The notes beneath the pieces are model-generated. The model was not told the origin of the DNA, ran no database searches, and saw only the letters and a list, made by a program, of their open reading frames with translations. The position numbers and the translations under genes are program-made. Positions 1 through 13,976 of a stretch of DNA of 64,000 nucleotides are shown here, one piece after another (positions within the stretch are counted from its first letter, which is position 1; the number at the start of each line of letters is the position of its first letter). The stretch is from the NCBI GenBank assembly GCA_018398585.1, contig JAGTTD010000018.1, positions 193,501-257,500 of the forward strand, written 5' to 3'. The stretch is from Simmondsia chinensis. Its lineage: Eukaryota > Streptophyta > Magnoliopsida > Caryophyllales > Simmondsiaceae.

Positions 1-111
1 GTGTAACTGAACTGTATGTTCGATAAGCTAAATGAATGAATGTTTGATAAACTAGTCATTTTGAAATCAATTAAGATTTGTTCATGTACATTATGGAGAG
101 TTCAATTAAGG

Positions 112-414
112 GGGTGCTCAGTTCATTAACGCTCGCGAATATATTGATAAAGGTTCTCTTTAAGAGCTCGATAAGTGCTCATTAGAAGTTGATATTAGCT
201 CAAAATTTGTCCCATATGAGTCGATTATGAGCTCAATTCAACTTGATTAGACTAAAAAGCCAAGTTCAAACACACAAAAATCTTATGAAACCGAGATCAA
301 ACAAAGGTTTGAAAACTCGAATAAGAACTTGGCTCATACTCGAACTCGCTAAGCCTTATTGAGTCCAAGTTTGGATAAAGAGGTGCTCGGCTCGACTCAA
401 CTCATCTATACCCT
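112..414. repeat. AGCTC-rich hAT-like non-autonomous repeat, copy 1
   Basis: The segment is dense in GAGCTC, AGCTCG and GCTCGA words. It opens with TAAGGGGGTGCTCAG, and its other end read in reverse is TTTAGGGTATAGATGAG. The same vocabulary recurs at 2320-2640, 15339-15829 and 55879-56230. Short imperfect terminal inverted repeats of the form TAGGGGTGT plus this composition fit a non-autonomous hAT-type element. The assignment rests mainly on the better-bounded copy in the kinase intron. No coding potential is visible. Confidence 0.45.
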
Positions 415-1880
415 AAATAAATACTCTGTGGAATTTAATGAATAAGATATATATCAATTTTATCCTTTTTGTTTAAAGTTATCTGTTGGATTTTAAATAA
501 GAGACCTTTTGATAAGAGGCTCCAATAACGTAGAAAAAAATGACTATCCTAAAACTTTCAAGAAGAAACCAAATATAGTCCTACACGCCAACAATTGTAA
601 ATAGAACTTAGAATAAGATTTCCCATTGTTATATTTATTACAATTGAATATCGAATTAGAAATGGCGGAGACTGAAATTTTACCAAGCCTTTAGCCCGAC
701 TCTTAAGTTCAAGTATATGAGATTCATATAAGTTCATCGTAAAATCAATTAGCATTAGGTGGAGTAGCTTGCTAGGCTTATATATTAATCTCTTTTTTAT
801 GACTCCAATATGAGATTCTAACTAGACACATATATAGAGTCCTTACCGCATAATTCTAATGTGAGATTTCTTACTAACCTCATAGTTGGAGTACGTAATG
901 AAGACATTTGGGAGACAGAGAAAGAGAGTAGCAAATACCTGCATACTTGCCAACGAAGGCAGACATGGTCTACTAGTGCTGGGGATATTAGTGTTTTTAG
1001 ATAAAGACTGCCAAGCACAAACTTCACCAAATGGTAGCGATCTCTATATGTAAAGATCCCCATCCCAATGGAATATACCATATTGAATGTCCTGCTTTCT
1101 GACACGTGTCAGAAATGCAGTCCAACAAAAGCTTATCAGCCATGGATAAAGCTTATGTGTCATTACTTTGCCTCTCATTTCTGTGGCCTTCCTTCTCCTC
1201 CTCATCCCTTTGCCTTTTGTTTTGTTTTGTTTTGTTTTGCAAATCCTAAAGGCAACCTTTGGAATTTTAGTAACACTCAGTATTCCCTCTCCCTGTCTCA
1301 TATTGTGTGCTACGTACATGCAAGCACGTAGGCGACCTTTGCTCTAACTCGGGCCGATTGAGCTGATATTTCTTCTACGAGATAAGAAATCATAAAGGCC
1401 AATCTAAGATGGTCTAGGAGTGCAACCCCTTGTGGTGGATGGCATAAGTGTCTTCCATGGAGCTGTGGGCTTGTATTTTGTAGAAGTATATTGTATGCAC
1501 ATGAGCACAAGTCATATGGTCATACTAGGCGAACTAGAGGAGTCTATTAATTCTCTGGTGGAGGTTGGGACCGAACCTCCCACGTGTAAGCGTGCTAACT
1601 ATACTCACATTGAATGAATTATCAAATAAATTATACGAAAATTACTTGTCTATTTCGGTTAAATTAGTAAATTATCTATTTAATGCCAAAAGAAGTAAAA
1701 GTACCTATGCATGAATAACATAGGCTTAACTATATCTCCATATGTCTGGAAGAACTATGTATACGATGTTTGAATAAATGTTGAGCGCTTTTCTCATATC
1801 TCCTGGTTTGTTGGCCCTGCAGATGTGTCATGACCATATAGTCATCATTGCCGTGTTCCAGCAGGGGTTCTTGCTTCAGC

Positions 1881-1893
<13 letters not shown>
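415..1893. other. intergenic, no gene recognised
   Basis: AT-rich DNA without a supported gene. Short open frames here lack family resemblance and splice context. A tRNA-like B-box sequence (GGTTCGGTCCCAACC on the minus strand, about 1560-1580) may be a decayed SINE. A short TTTTG/TTTGT repeat lies near 1215-1240. Confidence 0.5.

Positions 1894-1940
<47 letters not shown>
1894..1940. repeat. (AT)n microsatellite
   Basis: An uninterrupted run of about 23 AT units, preceded by ACAT repeats from 1881. Open frames translating to alternating Tyr-Ile across it are artefacts of the repeat. Confidence 0.95.
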
Positions 1941-1945
<5 letters not shown>

Positions 1946-2319
1946 AATGAGATTCACTGCATCCGCTCTTCCTTGTTCAGTACTAAATGTTGATTTAGTA
2001 CCGCATCCGTTGATTGATTTTGCAATTTGGCAATTTGGCACCCTGGGAGACATGAGCCGAGATATGACCCTGTAAAAGCAGGCTTTTGGTTGCCTTCTGC
2101 AAATGCTGCTCTGCCTTGTGAAACTGATGTAATTTTACTTGACCCAAAACTTAATATACTGAAGTCATGTTGTTGCTTCTGTGGAGTATACTTTCTTTTC
2201 CTGAAAGGCATTTTTTGGTTTCGTATTTTATGTGCTTCGCACCACTCTTTATCTGTCTCAGATGTTGAGCAACACCAACGTTTTTATGTCAGTTTAAGGT
2301 CACCAGTAGATTGTAATCG

Positions 2320-2640
2320 AACAAAACGTGCGCTCAATAAAAGACATAAATTCTCGTTATGAGATGCAGCTCAATAACAACTCATTAAAAGCCTGTTAAG
2401 ATCTTGTTAGAAGCTCATTAATCATTAATATTAGCTCGAAATTACTTAGATAATGGCTTGATATAGGTTGGTAGCAAACTCGGCTCGGTTATAAGCTCCA
2501 TTTAGCTTGATAACGAACTAGAATTAACTTGATTAGGCTAACAAAACGAGTAAAACTAAGCATTGAACACACTGAACTCTCGTGAATCATAAACAAAGGT
2601 TTGGAAGCTTAAGAGGCCTCGAGCTCGATAACCCTTACCA
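2320..2640. repeat. AGCTC-rich hAT-like repeat, copy 2
   Basis: Diverged relative of the 112-414 repeat. It contains GCTCAATAA, AGCTCATTAA, ACTCGGCTCGG and CTCGAGCTCGATAA words in similar order. Ends are not resolved. Confidence 0.4.
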
Positions 2641-3960
2641 AGATCAAGTTGGAACAAAGGACACCGTGTCCGTTTCATGCACATAAAACAGTTGCATCCC
2701 AGTGGATGGAGAAGCAGTACCAAAAATACCTTCCTCTTATTTATTATCACAACTCCACAAGCACAACTCAAAAGCTATATCTGCTAACCCTTACTACTCA
2801 CTGTAATTTTACAAGGGAAAAGCCTAAAAGGCTGGCTAAAATTATATTACACAGAATTAACCGCCCAACACAAAAGCTAAATAGATTATGAGTGGCCACA
2901 CCTAAAATGATCAGTTTGCTGGATGGTGCCATGACAAGTGCCAGTCACATCTCCTGAACCATCATCATAATCCCTGGCGTCCACCAACTCATGATGACCT
3001 TGAAGATGATGATGGTGGTGGTGATAATTTTTCTGGGCATCTGGTACTTGAATGTAACATAATCTACCATCATCATGCTTTGCCTCACATCTTGCTCCCT
3101 CTGATTCTCTCTCTCTGGTTTCTGAACCATGGAGCCTTTCGCTTTTGCTTGCCATGTTAATTTCTGACACAAGAACTGCAACTGAGAGTGTTCTCTTTCT
3201 CTTAACAATTATAAGGCTTTGTGGATTTGTAACTTCAACTATAGGCAACTTGGAGAGGGTGGAGGGGGTTAGGTGTAAGCTCAGGTGTCAGTCTCCCTCA
3301 AAACATTGATGCAGCTTGTGACACCTATATGCATGCATATATTTTTATATTATATTATGTATTTATTTTTTTATATATGATTTATACTTTTGTAAACTAT
3401 ACTTTAAATTTGTCTAAAAAATTTGAACTTTTTCTTGTGCTTTTACCTTTAAAAAAAAAACATTATATTTATGTTTCTATTGAAAAGTAAGATAACAGTT
3501 TCTGCTTTTATTTTAAAATACTTTTCTTTTCGATCCAAATACTCCTAAATCCCAAAAAAATACATTTTTTTCCCAAAAAAAACAACTTAAAAAAAATTGA
3601 CCAAACAAACTCCATGACTGCGCAGCGTTTTACATAGCCATTTTAAGAGATCAAAGGGAGGAAGCCAAACCCTGACAGCTGATACATATCATCCAGAGAG
3701 AAACCTCCAATTCAAAAAGGAAACCTCTATATATATCAATCACCGAATCTTGCTTCTCATATTCCTTCCTACATTATGAAAATACAGAACATAGTTTCCA
3801 TTTCCACCACTGGGTCCATGCTTTTAAGGTTACATCACATCTCTCTTTAAAGCCCTGGCCTGCATCGAGCTGATGCCCCACCACTGCTTACATTCTACAC
3901 ATCAAAATGCGACACAATCTCTCCAACATTTTACATATCAAATAAAGGGTATTGTTAATA
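2641..3960. other. intergenic, downstream of the Sec14-like gene
   Basis: No supported gene. A minus-strand open stretch at 2886-3208 encodes a His-rich, low-complexity peptide (six consecutive His) with no recognised domain, and it is not called. From 3310 to 3600 the DNA becomes very AT-rich with A-runs. Confidence 0.4.
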
Positions 3961-3968
3961 ACATGTCA

Positions 3969-3974
3969 TTTATT
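3969..3974 (-). terminator. candidate poly(A) signal of the Sec14-like gene
   Basis: AATAAA on the minus strand, about 115 bp downstream of the stop codon at 4089. It is the best canonical hexamer in the 3' flank. Plant poly(A) signals are loose, so this is only a candidate. Confidence 0.4.
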
Positions 3975-4088
3975 ACTATTAACAGAGTAATGATATGACC
4001 GTGTAATAGATGGTGATAGTCACAAACTTGCTCTGATAATAATAATATTATTGTGTCAATAACATTGCCCTAAAGAGATTGGCAGCTG

Positions 4089-7000
4089 TCAATTGATCTT
4101 AATGTCTACTTCACCAAGTGCGGGTTCATGGGGCGATCGGGGTAACCCATTTTGGCTCTCCAGGCGATGAAACTCAGATTCAATGGTTCGAGCAATCTTG
4201 GTGTCATCTGGGTCAGGTTCAGGTACAGCGACATGGAAGGATCCCTGCTTCACTGGTGTGCTCGAGTTCATCAACGTGGCTTGCTCTTTCATGTAGCTGT
4301 AGAGCTGTTGGTGGAAGGCATGGTCTAGGGAGAAACAATTGTCCAACGTTCCATTCCTAGAATGCCGGGATGACCCTGATCCTTCTCTCTTGCAAAAATG
4401 GGGAAGAGATGAATAGTCCATTATCTGCAAATATAAACAAGTCACATGTTTGGTTCATGCGTTATGGAGATCCACTATTCATAAATGCTCGACGGTGTGG
4501 TTGACAGTGGTAGGATTGCATAATCAACAGAAACAAAAGGATTAAGAAAACTAAGTATAACACGCAAGGCTCACGTGTCAGGCACATCACATGCAAGCAA
4601 TGCCGTTGTCAGCCTCGCCGATGTTAGAAATTTTCACAACAACTAATACCCTCTCCGATATTAGTTGTTAGGACCACCCACAAATTTACCGAATCTTAAA
4701 TCGATAATAGAAAACACAAATTGAAAGAGAATGGGGAAATATTAGACACCGGAATTTACGTGCTTCAACCGAAGCCTACATCCACGGAGGGGGAGCAAAA
4801 ACGTTCACTATTTAAACAGAGGTATCACAACAGAGTACTACACTCACTCTCTACCTCACACCATTTGGACTACATCTCAACCCCTTACCAAAACCAAGGC
4901 ACAAGAGATCCTGTATTTAGGCCTCTACGATCGTAACTCCCGACATCCCAAGAGTCACCATCATTGGGCACCAATATTTCCAGTCATGAATTATCAGTTT
5001 TGGGATACCATCAGTCTCCAACCTTAACACCCCATCATCTTTTGTTTACACCTGGGTGTCCAAGCCACCTTACACGCACCTCAACTAATCCCAGAGTTAC
5101 ATATATTGTCCACTCGAAAGCTTTCCTCGGTCCAATGGGATAAGGTGAATCTATATGCCTAAGAGGTTGAATTGCTTGCATTGCCAAATTTCAAACTCCA
5201 CATCTAACGCTTTGTAAAGCACCAATTTCAAGTGTTTTACCACTTGGGCGAATCCCTTGGGTTCACCTTCCATCTTTTATTTGACAAAAATCTGGTGAAG
5301 GGACTACAATGCAGCTTTTGGATATATAAGAACTAAATTGTCATAGTTAAAAGTTCTAATGTGTAAATTGATATAGGACAAAACTATGAGGTAGTACGCA
5401 TATGCTACCCTAAGAAATTTGAGCACAAGCATCGGGGATTAACTGGTTTACCTTCAACAACTCATCTCTCCCGCAACCTTGCAAAACCTGAATTTTTTTC
5501 CTCGTCCTTTCTTGCAAAAGAGGCTTCACGACCTGCCAACAAGTCACGAGTTTACCCACATCCTGAAATGGATCATTCACAGTCCATATTCACTCTTTTT
5601 CAGGTAACTATATAGAAACAAACCTTCCAACATGCAGAAAAGATGTATGGAGCATTAACAATGTAATAAGTATCCGTCTTCTCCGGATAGTTCAAGTCAT
5701 CGATTGTGGATATAGTTGTCAATATCTGCAATTATCAGGAAAACGTAAGAGATGTGGAGTATAAGCATACAACAATGAGAACAAAAATCTAAGGTTTTTT
5801 GCCCACAACGTTGAATTAGCTAACATAGATCAAAGTATGTCAAGCTCGAGAGAAACAAGGTATTTCTTTATGCAACATAACCATATTGTTCCATGTCTCC
5901 ACTCCCCCTTTACACGGTGAGGTCCCATCAATTCAACCCCTTTTACAACGTCCATAGAACATTTAAACCAATAGAAAGATACTTGTACGCAGAAGAGAGC
6001 GCAGATGATGGTTGTGGGTGATATCGTAAGTGAAGGAAACATAATGCTGAAATCGCATAAGATGAAGAGGCTTATTATGTAGACCAAAAAAAATGAAGAG
6101 GCTTATTACAGAGCTGTTGCTAAACCTACTAAAGTAGCATTAGACCTTTCAATTTGTCTTTAATATTCCAGCAACGTCAGAACATCTAACAAGGACGATA
6201 GCACTATAAATAATTCTCACAAACATATTAAAACAAGAAAAAACTGGAATAATCAAGACTAAACTTTGGTCTGAAGTAGAAATTAATGCAGCTAATAACT
6301 GTTGAACGTAGAAAATTATCAGTGCAATGACTCCCTTCCCCTCTCTCAGCGCCTCGACAAATTATAGAAGGAAACAATAGCAAACAACTAACTAAATACC
6401 TTCAGTTGGTTCAATGCAGATAACTTCAAACCGGTCATATCCAAAACCTTCAAGCATGTGGTAATCGGTCGTCCATACCTTTTCGATGCTAGCAGCTGCG
6501 AAAAAGTGAATAAATTAGTCACTCGAAACAGCCATTATATAGAGATACTTCAGACATCACCCTGCGTTGTCACTCACCAATATCACACGGTCTCTGTATT
6601 CATTCATTTGTATGTGGGACTGGACATAGTAATGTACCTAAAACATGGAGGCATTATGAAATATAATGTTAGATGCCTGTCATAAATTACAATGATTAAT
6701 TTGACAGTTCTGCAATGTTCTCAAGTAAGTTGGCATGCTTGAACACCCTCCCGCAAGAGAATAATAGAAGGGAAAGCAAAAGTGAAGAGGGTAAGGAGAC
6801 AAAAGAATCATTAATGTTCATATAGAAGCATATTTGTGCCCTTGAATAGGAAATGTTGGATAAACATGCAAAAGAACTACAGAAAGTTCGCAAAATTACA
6901 GCTATACAACAAGAAGTGATTATCAAAACCAATGCCAAACACTAACCCGCAGAAAACCTTTACTTTTTTCTCAGTTAGCATAAGTTTTCCCTGCTCATTT

Positions 7001-9050
7001 TGAAGAAAACGCAAAGGCAAATAAGTGAGATTCTTACGGATGCTTTGTCATAGGTGCTGAGCCCTACGCCCACTGCAATGACAGGAAGACCCTGAGAAAA
7101 TGAGAGAAAGGTAGACCGCGATTGTCAATGGGAGCGATAATGGAGCTAAATGGTGTTTTGAAGAACAAGGTCTTGATCCATTATTATACTTTACAAAGTA
7201 AAAAGATGAAATAAACAAATAACACAAATAAAGAGGAAGATTGCAAATATACCCCCTTTGAGAAGCCAGATAATCCAACAAGCTGCGAATCCCGTATCGA
7301 CCGGTAAAGCTCAACCGGAACAATTGGCTTCTGATGCATGAAAGTAGTGAGCTTAATTTAAAACATCATAACAGTAGTTTCACTAATGTAAATGAGATGA
7401 AAATGCAATTTTGTCACTCAAAAATTGGTCAAAACGCTGAACCAAATTGTAGGTATAACCAATAGTATATTATCAACTAAATCCGTACATTAAAAGCTAA
7501 AGAACTGACTACTACTATTTGTACAACACTGGCACTTACCGCTAATATGCTGTCAATTGCGTTTTCCACTCGCCAATTTAGGCAGTCAACTAACTGCAGA
7601 ACCCAGCATCATCACAGAAATATAAGAGGGGGGGCATCCTTAAGACAAAGCAAAACTCAACTAGAAGAATAAAATTACCATTTTATGCGCTTTTTCCACA
7701 TTCCAATCCCTAGCTTTTAGAAACCGCAATAAAGCTTCAATTGGATACCCTTGATGGATATTCTGGAGGGCATAAAGTTCAAACTGATGAACTAATCATA
7801 AAGATTCAACAAGATGCAACCAAAGCAAGAAGGATTCATTGACATATGAAATGCAAACACATACAGCCAGTCATCATTCTTTTCCAATACGATTCTCTGC
7901 AAGTGATATCAGAATGTAGAAAGAAAAATTATGCCAGATATCTAACAGTTCCTTGAACATTGGCAGCTTCTCTTTTCTAATCTTTGACAGCCCTAATGTG
8001 GCCTCAGACCACTCAATTAACTTAGATCCGAAGCTGGTGTGTCAGAGATACTTCAAAAAGAAAATCTCCAAGCCACATAATACTATATGCTTGATTAGGC
8101 TTTAGAATCGCCGCTATCTTGTAAAACAAGATCCGGAGAAAGAAAGAAATTCAACATGTGCCTATGGCAGTAACCTTTATGAGTATCAACCATTGATCAC
8201 ACTATAAGAAGCATAGCTTTGTGTTGAACCACAGATCCAGCACACACCCACCTGCAGACACCAAGAGGTCCGCCTATCTACACAAGTGAGAGGTGTTTTC
8301 TCCCTTAAAAAGCACCAATTGTATAGGAAGATTTTCTTGATACTTTACAAGCAACATAACCCCATAACCCTTTTGCAATGTTGACAGTGTTATTACCAAC
8401 ACTTTGCAACTATTCCAAAAGAATACCCAAAAATTTTGAGACTGCAATAGGTTCAATCACACCATGCACTATCAAATCTCTAGGCGCCCCATCAAAGAAC
8501 AGATCTGATGAATGACGTTCATATCCATGAACACAAAATCTGGGACTAATTGTGTAACGAATTTTAAGAAGTTGTTTTTTTTTTCCCATCAAAACTCAAT
8601 ATAACAGAAGAACTACAACCAGATAAATATTGAAAATTGCTACTCTCAAAGCAGCAGCAGCAACTTCACTATTTCAGCTGTGGACAGATCAATTATTAGC
8701 TAAATTAATCAAAACGGCCAAATGAAACCCAAAAAATTAGGGGGAAAAACATATGCCCACAACAGATCCATACAAAATTAACACCCTAACAATCTAATTA
8801 GATTAACAAACAGATCAGAGAAGTCAAAATCAATTGAAACAACAAATCAAAGAAGAGTAAGCTGACCTGAAAAGTCTGCTTCTGGGACTCGTCAACTGCA
8901 CCAACCCAATGCATCGAACAAATCACAAGACATAGATCCAAGATCAGAACTCACAAACCATAAATTCCAACAAAAGAGGAAAAATTAAAACTCACCCGTT
9001 TCCATCAATGACTCGAACTTCTTGATGGCATCATCATTGGCAATCCCCAT
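4089..9050 (-). CDS. Sec14-like phosphatidylinositol transfer protein (CRAL-TRIO domain), 11 exons
   Basis: Exons (minus strand, 5' to 3'): 9050-8996, 8895-8867, 7762-7679, 7593-7540, 7330-7253, 7091-7038, 6637-6578, 6495-6400, 5725-5624, 5532-5452, 4424-4089. All introns are GT-AG and the 1029 bp join encodes 342 aa without a break. The CRAL-TRIO N-terminal helices span about residues 28-74 (motif LLRFLKARDWNVEKAHKM). The lipid-binding CRAL-TRIO fold runs about 75-240 and includes CLKVLDMTGLKLSALNQ and YYIVNAPYIFSACWKVVKP. The C-terminal 110 residues are a plant-specific tail (SLPHFCKREGSGSSRHS and KQGSFHVAVPEP). By family, such proteins bind and exchange phosphatidylinositol/phosphatidylcholine at endomembranes. 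The start MGIANDDAIKKFESL is family-like. It is shorter than plant Sec14-nodulin fusions and lacks a nodulin domain. Confidence 0.93.
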
Positions 9051-9499
9051 TTTCAATTTTCAAACAAAATCACTGTATAATCCAGCCAACTAGTCAAAAA
9101 TTGAGCAAAAAAATAGAGTAAAAGGCAGCAGATTTCTTCAGAAAAGCATCCAATGAAGCATTTGCGGAGATGAAATTGAAAATATGTTGAAATTCGTACA
9201 GAGAGCGGCGAGAGCTTTACTTCTTCCACCACCTCTGGGGTAATGAGGCACTTGCCTACTCGCATCTTATACTATGATGATGGGAGGTTTGAAAATTACA
9301 CAAACAAACTTTAATGCATTATGAAACCTTTTTTTTTTTTTTTTGAATGTAATCTTCTTAAATAATTCAGTTTCCATTTCTGTAAAATTTTCCCCCTTTA
9401 ACTGTTTTTATTCGTGATAATTTAATCACATACGATTATGTATTTGGCCTACGATTTGTAACAATCGAATCTAGATTTTAATGGTGTTCATTATTTATT

Positions 9500-10055
9500 T
9501 AAAAAATTATCATTTATGTGCCTTAAAATTTTACTATTTATTATTTAGATATTTTGAGATTTAAAATATTTTATCATTTAGGTAATACAAAATTTTATCA
9601 ATCAGGTACCTTTCTTCAAAAATTCTACAGATTTTCGTTAAAAGTTTTTTTTTTTTTTTGATAAGTTATTTTCGTTAAAAGATGCTAAGCTAAAATAAGA
9701 TTCCGATAATATATAAGTATATTCTCATTAGAATTTCATGCTTTTTATGCCAAAAGTGCTAATATGATTCATAATTTCGGTAATATATAGGAATCTACAT
9801 CAAATTCAGTGAACTTTATCGTAAATTGCTAGATTTTTGCTGAAAATATTGATATAATTTATATATATTATTATAATCATGTATTCATATAAGCATTTTT
9901 TGTATAAAATTGGTCTAATTCTCATAAAAATTTATTAAATTTCAGCATAAAATACTTAAGTGATAAAATATTCAAGGATCATCATACCTCGTTATATATA
10001 TTAAAATATCATAATACTTAGGTGATAAATGGTAAAATCTCGGGTATTTAAGACA
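9500..10055. repeat. degenerate MITE, same family as 36744-37245
   Basis: The ends contain TTATTTAGATATTTTGAG on the left and, reversed from the right, TTTATCACCTAAGTATTAT. Both resemble the terminal inverted repeat of the XRN4 intron 9 element. The interior shares TTTTCGTTAAAA and GATTCCGATAATATA motifs. Boundaries are approximate. Confidence 0.45.
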
Positions 10056-11496
10056 ACTCTCATCGAAGCCCCATAACGGGAGCCCCAAACTATTTTTATA
10101 TTAATTTTTTATTTAATTTGTATTTTATTTATTATTTTTGATTAACAAAGTATATTAAATTTTATTTTAAAATTATTTTAAATATTACTAAATTTTTACA
10201 TATTGAACTTAAGTAATTTATTTTATCTAATTATCCATATTCAGTTATTTTTTAAAAATATAAATTCTAAGTTTCATAATTTTTATTTATTGTCTCAATG
10301 TAGTCAATTATTTTTTTAATCACATTTGTTTTTATTTTGTTTTTATTTTTTATCTTGGAATTATTAAAATAATATAAATAGCATTAACTATTAAAATAAC
10401 TATAAAATATAAAAAAGGGGTTAAAAAAACGAGGCTTGGATTGGAGGGAAGAGGAAGAAGCTCCCTTTTTGAATAAAGCCCTATTTTTGATGATGTATTA
10501 AAAATAAAGTTTTAAAAAATAGGGCCATAGATGGAAGTAGTCTAAGTGATAATTTTTCTAATATATATAAAGATAATTAATTAGAGGGCTTATAGTTATA
10601 TTATATAAATGACTCTAATATCCAAACACAGTAAATCCCGCTTTAAATTTTGTGATTTCTTTTATTTCCTATATTTAGGGCTACGATTGTGGCTTTTTAT
10701 TACTCTCTTGTCTATTTCATAAATTAATCATGTTTTTTGGAAGATTTTTCAAAATTAGTACTTTTTAGTCAATCCTATAAAAAGAAGCGGGTAAAATTAT
10801 GGTCAAACTAAATATTTTAAATTTCTTTAAATGAGGTTTTAATTTGTATTTATAGAACGTGAAGTATATAATACGCACACTGTTGGCGAGCTTTGAGCAT
10901 TGATGATCAAATCAAATTGTAATGTCATTCAAAATGGAGAACTTTGCTTATGGAAGTGCAAATAAGCACAAACTAGGACTCGTATCGACAAGCTTGAAAT
11001 GGCTTGATTGAACTAAGCAAACTTCCATTCTGAATGCTTTTTCTAGACGAGCTTGAACATGTATTACCCACCTACCTACAGTAACTTATTCTAAGATTGA
11101 CAAAATAAAAAAATTTTTTTCCATGGGGAAAGAATTATATTAAATAAGCTTTCACAAACAAGAGAGAAAAATCTCAACCAAGTTGTGTGATTGCATGTTA
11201 AAAATCATTGGTAGCTTTTATAGATCTGTGAGCTTTTTTATCACACGAGAGTTGAAATACATTCTCAATTGAATTTTTTTTTTCTAATGTTTTATGTCAA
11301 GACTTGCATGTATAATACAAATAATAAATTGTATAAACTCACCGCATAACACTAAATTACTAAGAGTTGCCAGTTTATCTGTTTTCTTTTTCATGTTTTG
11401 ACATATACAATGACTTATTAGGATCACGTAATACAGTAGTGCCATGTTGTCTATCATCTGCAATTGAGTTTCAGAAAAGCAATTAAATAAGTCTAA

Positions 11497-11610
11497 GGAA
11501 TTTCTTTTTACATTGGTAAGGTGAGAGGGCAAAATGCCTGCAGCAGGGATCGAACCCAAATGGCAAATTTGACTTCATGAGTTCTCAACCACTAAGTTAT
11601 ATCCTTTAAA
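11497..11610 (-). repeat. tRNA-derived SINE remnant
   Basis: On the minus strand an A-box-like stretch (ATAACTTAGTGGTTGAGA) is followed about 35 bp later by a B-box-like GGGTTCGATCCCTG. This spacing and order are those of a tRNA-type pol III promoter. No foldable tRNA is present, so a SINE head is more likely than a tRNA gene. Confidence 0.45.
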
Positions 11611-12894
11611 GACTCGTTTAAAATATGTGCATTTGTTATGAGAATTAATTATCCCTTGTTATGCAAGTATATACGTTAGAAATTAAACATAAGCCTTCAA
11701 AGTTTGGTAGGAGTTTTCCATCTTCAACCAAACCTCTATTTTCCCTCCTTTTTTGAACACTCTTGACGCTGAAATATTAACCTTTTTTTCGATAATTAGC
11801 AATAAAGTTGTAATACAAAACAGACAACCCGTATAAACGAGTTTTGAGTCAACCCGTATATAGACGGGGATCAAAAGCAAGATTACCTTAAGTTTGATTA
11901 ACGTTTGATTTTCCACTAAGAGGTTTGTAAACTTTTTCATTGTTCATTCGAGTCCTGAATGTCGGTTGTAATTTAAGAAAGTTAATCTAAATGTGCTCAA
12001 TACTTTGCAGGCTAGTTTTATGTCTATTTTTTATTTTAATTTGACCAAACCAGTTTAATAAATAATAAATAAATAAATAAAAAGAAAGGAAGTGAAGTAA
12101 AAACCTAATAGTAAAAGCACTAATAAAATTTTCCCCATAGAACAAGAGCTCCTAATTTTTCTTTAATTTATTTTTAGTGGATTACGTATAAAAATGTAAA
12201 TAAATATTTAAATTAAAAAAAATAAATATAATATAATTAATAGTGGGATGTGTATATATAGTGGTATTAATAGGATAGCGTAAAATAATAGTAAAAGAAG
12301 AAAGAGTAAGGAGAGATGTAAGGTCCATTTCAAAAGCATTTATTTAATGGCCAACACTAGGAACCTATTCCTTCTTTTTCCAACTTCTTCTTACATATAA
12401 ACTAATTATTCAAATTTTATTTATATATATATATATATATGGTACACTTATTATGAGAGGGTAAGAGGAGCGAATTTTGATCATCCATCGTAATGGACGA
12501 CTAAAATTGACCCCTTTTTATGGGGCACAAAAAAAAATAAAAAGAATTCTGACGAAGGTGAAAAGTTATAAAAAGGAGAAAAGGGGTTATTGAACGAGAG
12601 AGAAAAAGGGGTACACAAATTCTTTAAAAAAAAGTAAAGAAAAACAAAAAGGGCCAAATAAAATGAGAGGGGTAGGTGTCCATTTTAAAATCTCTCATCT
12701 TCTTTTATAACTTTATATTTCATTGTCAACCACGTACGTTGCTGCTCAAAGGTAAATAAATCCATTGTCGTCTTTCCTTTCCTAAAAGATGCTCCTTTAT
12801 AATTTTAAATTTTATATTCATTTCGCATTTTTAATTTAAAATATTTACAGTTAATATTATTTTTTTTAATTTTAAAGGTTTTGTTTAGGAAACA

Positions 12895-12985
12895 TAGCAT
12901 AGGTTGGTTTTAGCTCAATTGCTAAAGTATTGTAACATTAAAGTGGCTCCATGCACAAATTTGAATCTCTAAGCACACAAGCATG
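12895..12985 (+). repeat. tRNA-derived SINE remnant
   Basis: A-box-like TTTTAGCTCAATTGCTAAAG and B-box-like CAAATTTGAATCTCT lie about 45 bp apart. The arms do not fold as a tRNA. Confidence 0.35.
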
Positions 12986-13976
12986 CAGTAGGATTAGAAC
13001 CTAAACATTAATGGTATATTATTTTACTAAGTGAATTGACACTAATATGTGTGTTTATCTCCCCTTTTTTGAACAAAGAATGCAAATTACACATGTAGGC
13101 TCAATGGAAAACTAATGGCGTTAATGTAGGTAGTTGATTGAAAAAAATTTAAACCTTTAAAGTTGGTTTCTTGAAAATATGAAAAATTATCTCCAAATGC
13201 AACCGTTTCTTTTCAATATGTGAGTCTCTGTCTCTCTGTATGAGGTACAAAGATAAGTGCTTTACTAACAAGCCTTAAAGTGAACAATTATAACCATACA
13301 TTGGTAAGAAGGATTTTCTTTAAGAAAGTACCAATTCTCAAAGAATTATATAAATTATAAGCTTCATCAAAACAGAGACCTCTAGCTTAGAAAGTGGATA
13401 GTCTAAAACTCTGCATAAATAATAACAAAGCATGAGCATGCAAGGTCATATTATTGGCTTTCAAATAAGTACTATCATGGCTCGAGCAGTATTATCCTTT
13501 AAGCATAACTTACCATCCATTTAGCAACTAATAAGACCTTATTGAGTTCATTCGGTAACAAAAGGTTGCAAGTTTGAATCTGAACCGAAGAGCAAAAGGC
13601 CGCGAGTTCGGTCCCCATAGTTCACCTGCATTTTTCACCGTTTACACAAACTCAGGTGCAAGAACAGTTTCAACATTAATGCAACAAGTAGTAGGAAAGC
13701 TCAATAAATCAAATATGGAAGTTCTTTTACAATTTTCAGTACATGGATGAAAAAAAGCCCTTCAAATTCCACATACAACAGATTCAAATAAAATTCAACT
13801 TCTGCCACCACTCCTTTTTTAACTCATAAGCTGCAGCATATGACATGCCAACGATGTTCGAATACAAAGACCTAACTTCATCATCAACCTTTGTGTCTTT
13901 CGCGCTTTCAACTCGAAAATCTTCCTTCTGACAAGCAAACATAATATTGCCAAAAACACTAGTGTCTGAATTCCCA

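Larger units (their letters stand above)
9051..13976. other. long AT-rich intergenic region, no gene
   Basis: The first 200 bp is the promoter/5' leader side of the Sec14-like gene. The rest is AT-rich, with no open frame that looks like a protein. It includes a degenerate MITE (about 9500-10055), two tRNA-like SINE remnants (11497-11610 and 12895-12985), a short (AT)n run at 12421-12440 and A/T homopolymers. Confidence 0.6.

Noticed and set aside
1730..2075. Overlapping frames with long Tyr-Ile runs on both strands
   Set aside because: They are translations of the (AT)n microsatellite.
2886..3248. 120-codon minus-strand frame with six His in a row
   Set aside because: It opens at TTG, not ATG; the first ATG gives under 90 residues of low complexity, with no known domain or splice context.
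11497..11610. tRNA gene
   Set aside because: A- and B-box-like words are present, but acceptor and anticodon stems do not pair; the same was true at 12895 and 56960.
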